Program-made: the position numbers and the translations under genes
Notes under the pieces: model-generated
The model's input: only the letters and a program-made list of their open reading frames with translations
The model's database searches: none
What the model was told of the DNA's origin: nothing
Shown: piece after piece, positions 31,622 through 31,746 of the stretch
Numbering within the stretch: the stretch's first letter is position 1
Layout: each line of letters opens with the position of its first letter
Assembly (NCBI GenBank): GCA_963594655.1
Contig: CAVBFD010000029.1
Span: 1 to 31,746, forward strand
Reading direction: 5' to 3'
DNA from: Colivivens sp963594655
Lineage (GTDB): Bacteria; Bacteroidota; Bacteroidia; Bacteroidales; Bacteroidaceae
DNA length: 31,746 nt

Positions 31622-31746
31622 ATGGAAATCCGTAGAGACAAGTATCTGAATCAACTAATCCACAGTTGCGGAAATGGGTTGATAAAAGTGGTAACAGGAA
31701 TGCGCAGATGCGGCAAGTCATACCTGTTGTTCACACTTTTCAAGAA
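31622..31746 (+). CDS. AAA ATPase (DUF4143-associated type), 5' part only
   Basis: Only the first 41 codons are in the window. They read MEIRRDKYLNQLIHSCG, then the Walker A region VVTGMRRCGKSYLLF. This is the start of the Bacteroidetes ATP-binding protein family with a C-terminal DUF4143, usually about 400 residues, present in many near-identical paralogues per genome and of unknown function. The ATG at 31622 is chosen because an earlier ATG at 31606 is in another frame and stops after nine codons. Confidence 0.8.
   Translation, partial: MEIRRDKYLNQLIHSCGNGLIKVVTGMRRCGKSYLLFTLFK

Overview
The window looks like a chromosomal segment of a Bacteroidales bacterium, most likely Prevotellaceae. 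The evidence is threefold. Many genes are preceded by the Bacteroidetes-type -7 box (TAnnTTTGC) instead of an E. coli -10. Several families are typical of the phylum (DUF5686 outer-membrane proteins, DUF4837 lipoproteins, AAA-ATPase/PD-(D/E)XK proteins, EFR1 ferredoxins). A full Rnf complex and a CE6-CE1 xylan esterase fusion are also present. I cannot name the species.

Left edge (1-2220, + strand): an AT-richer accessory module with two genes that look damaged. One is a DinD/Bro-like domain fused to a RhuM-like piece whose homology stops abruptly. The other is an AAA-ATPase-like gene with mosaic composition that lacks most of its usual C-terminal nuclease domain. 2240-6150 (- strand): a DUF5686 outer-membrane protein followed by a TPR protein.

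Centre-left (6210-16742, - strand) is the most interesting part, an inositol-lipid locus. myo-Inositol-1-phosphate synthase stands as its own unit with its own promoter and a terminator. Upstream of it is a nine-gene run, glyA-rlmN-DUF4837-pdxA-(membrane flippase-like)-(nucleotidyltransferase)-(ATP-grasp)-(CDP-alcohol phosphotransferase)-(HAD hydrolase), with overlaps or short gaps and a hairpin terminator at its end. The likely logic is that the synthase supplies inositol phosphate, the CDP-alcohol enzyme joins it to a lipid, and the HAD enzyme dephosphorylates the product. The nucleotidyltransferase, ATP-grasp and flippase-like genes suggest a further head-group modification or export step that I cannot define. 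The CDP-alcohol and HAD enzymes both deviate from the textbook catalytic motifs.

Centre (17167-22636): a hexuronate-type MFS transporter with a palindrome over its -7 box; a convergent corA-EFR1 ferredoxin pair with a long corA leader; and a manC-BadF-type sugar kinase pair whose promoter is nested in the rpsP terminator.

Right (22723-31746): rpsP, then divergently the RseC-like/rnfBCDGEA operon, which encodes a membrane ferredoxin:NAD+ oxidoreductase ion pump, ending in a clear terminator. Next comes a secreted CE6-CE1 carbohydrate esterase with a 27-bp perfect hairpin terminator. Last is the 5' end of an AAA ATPase of the DUF4143 type, preceded by two copies of a 23-bp repeat. No tRNA, rRNA, CRISPR or intact insertion sequence was seen.
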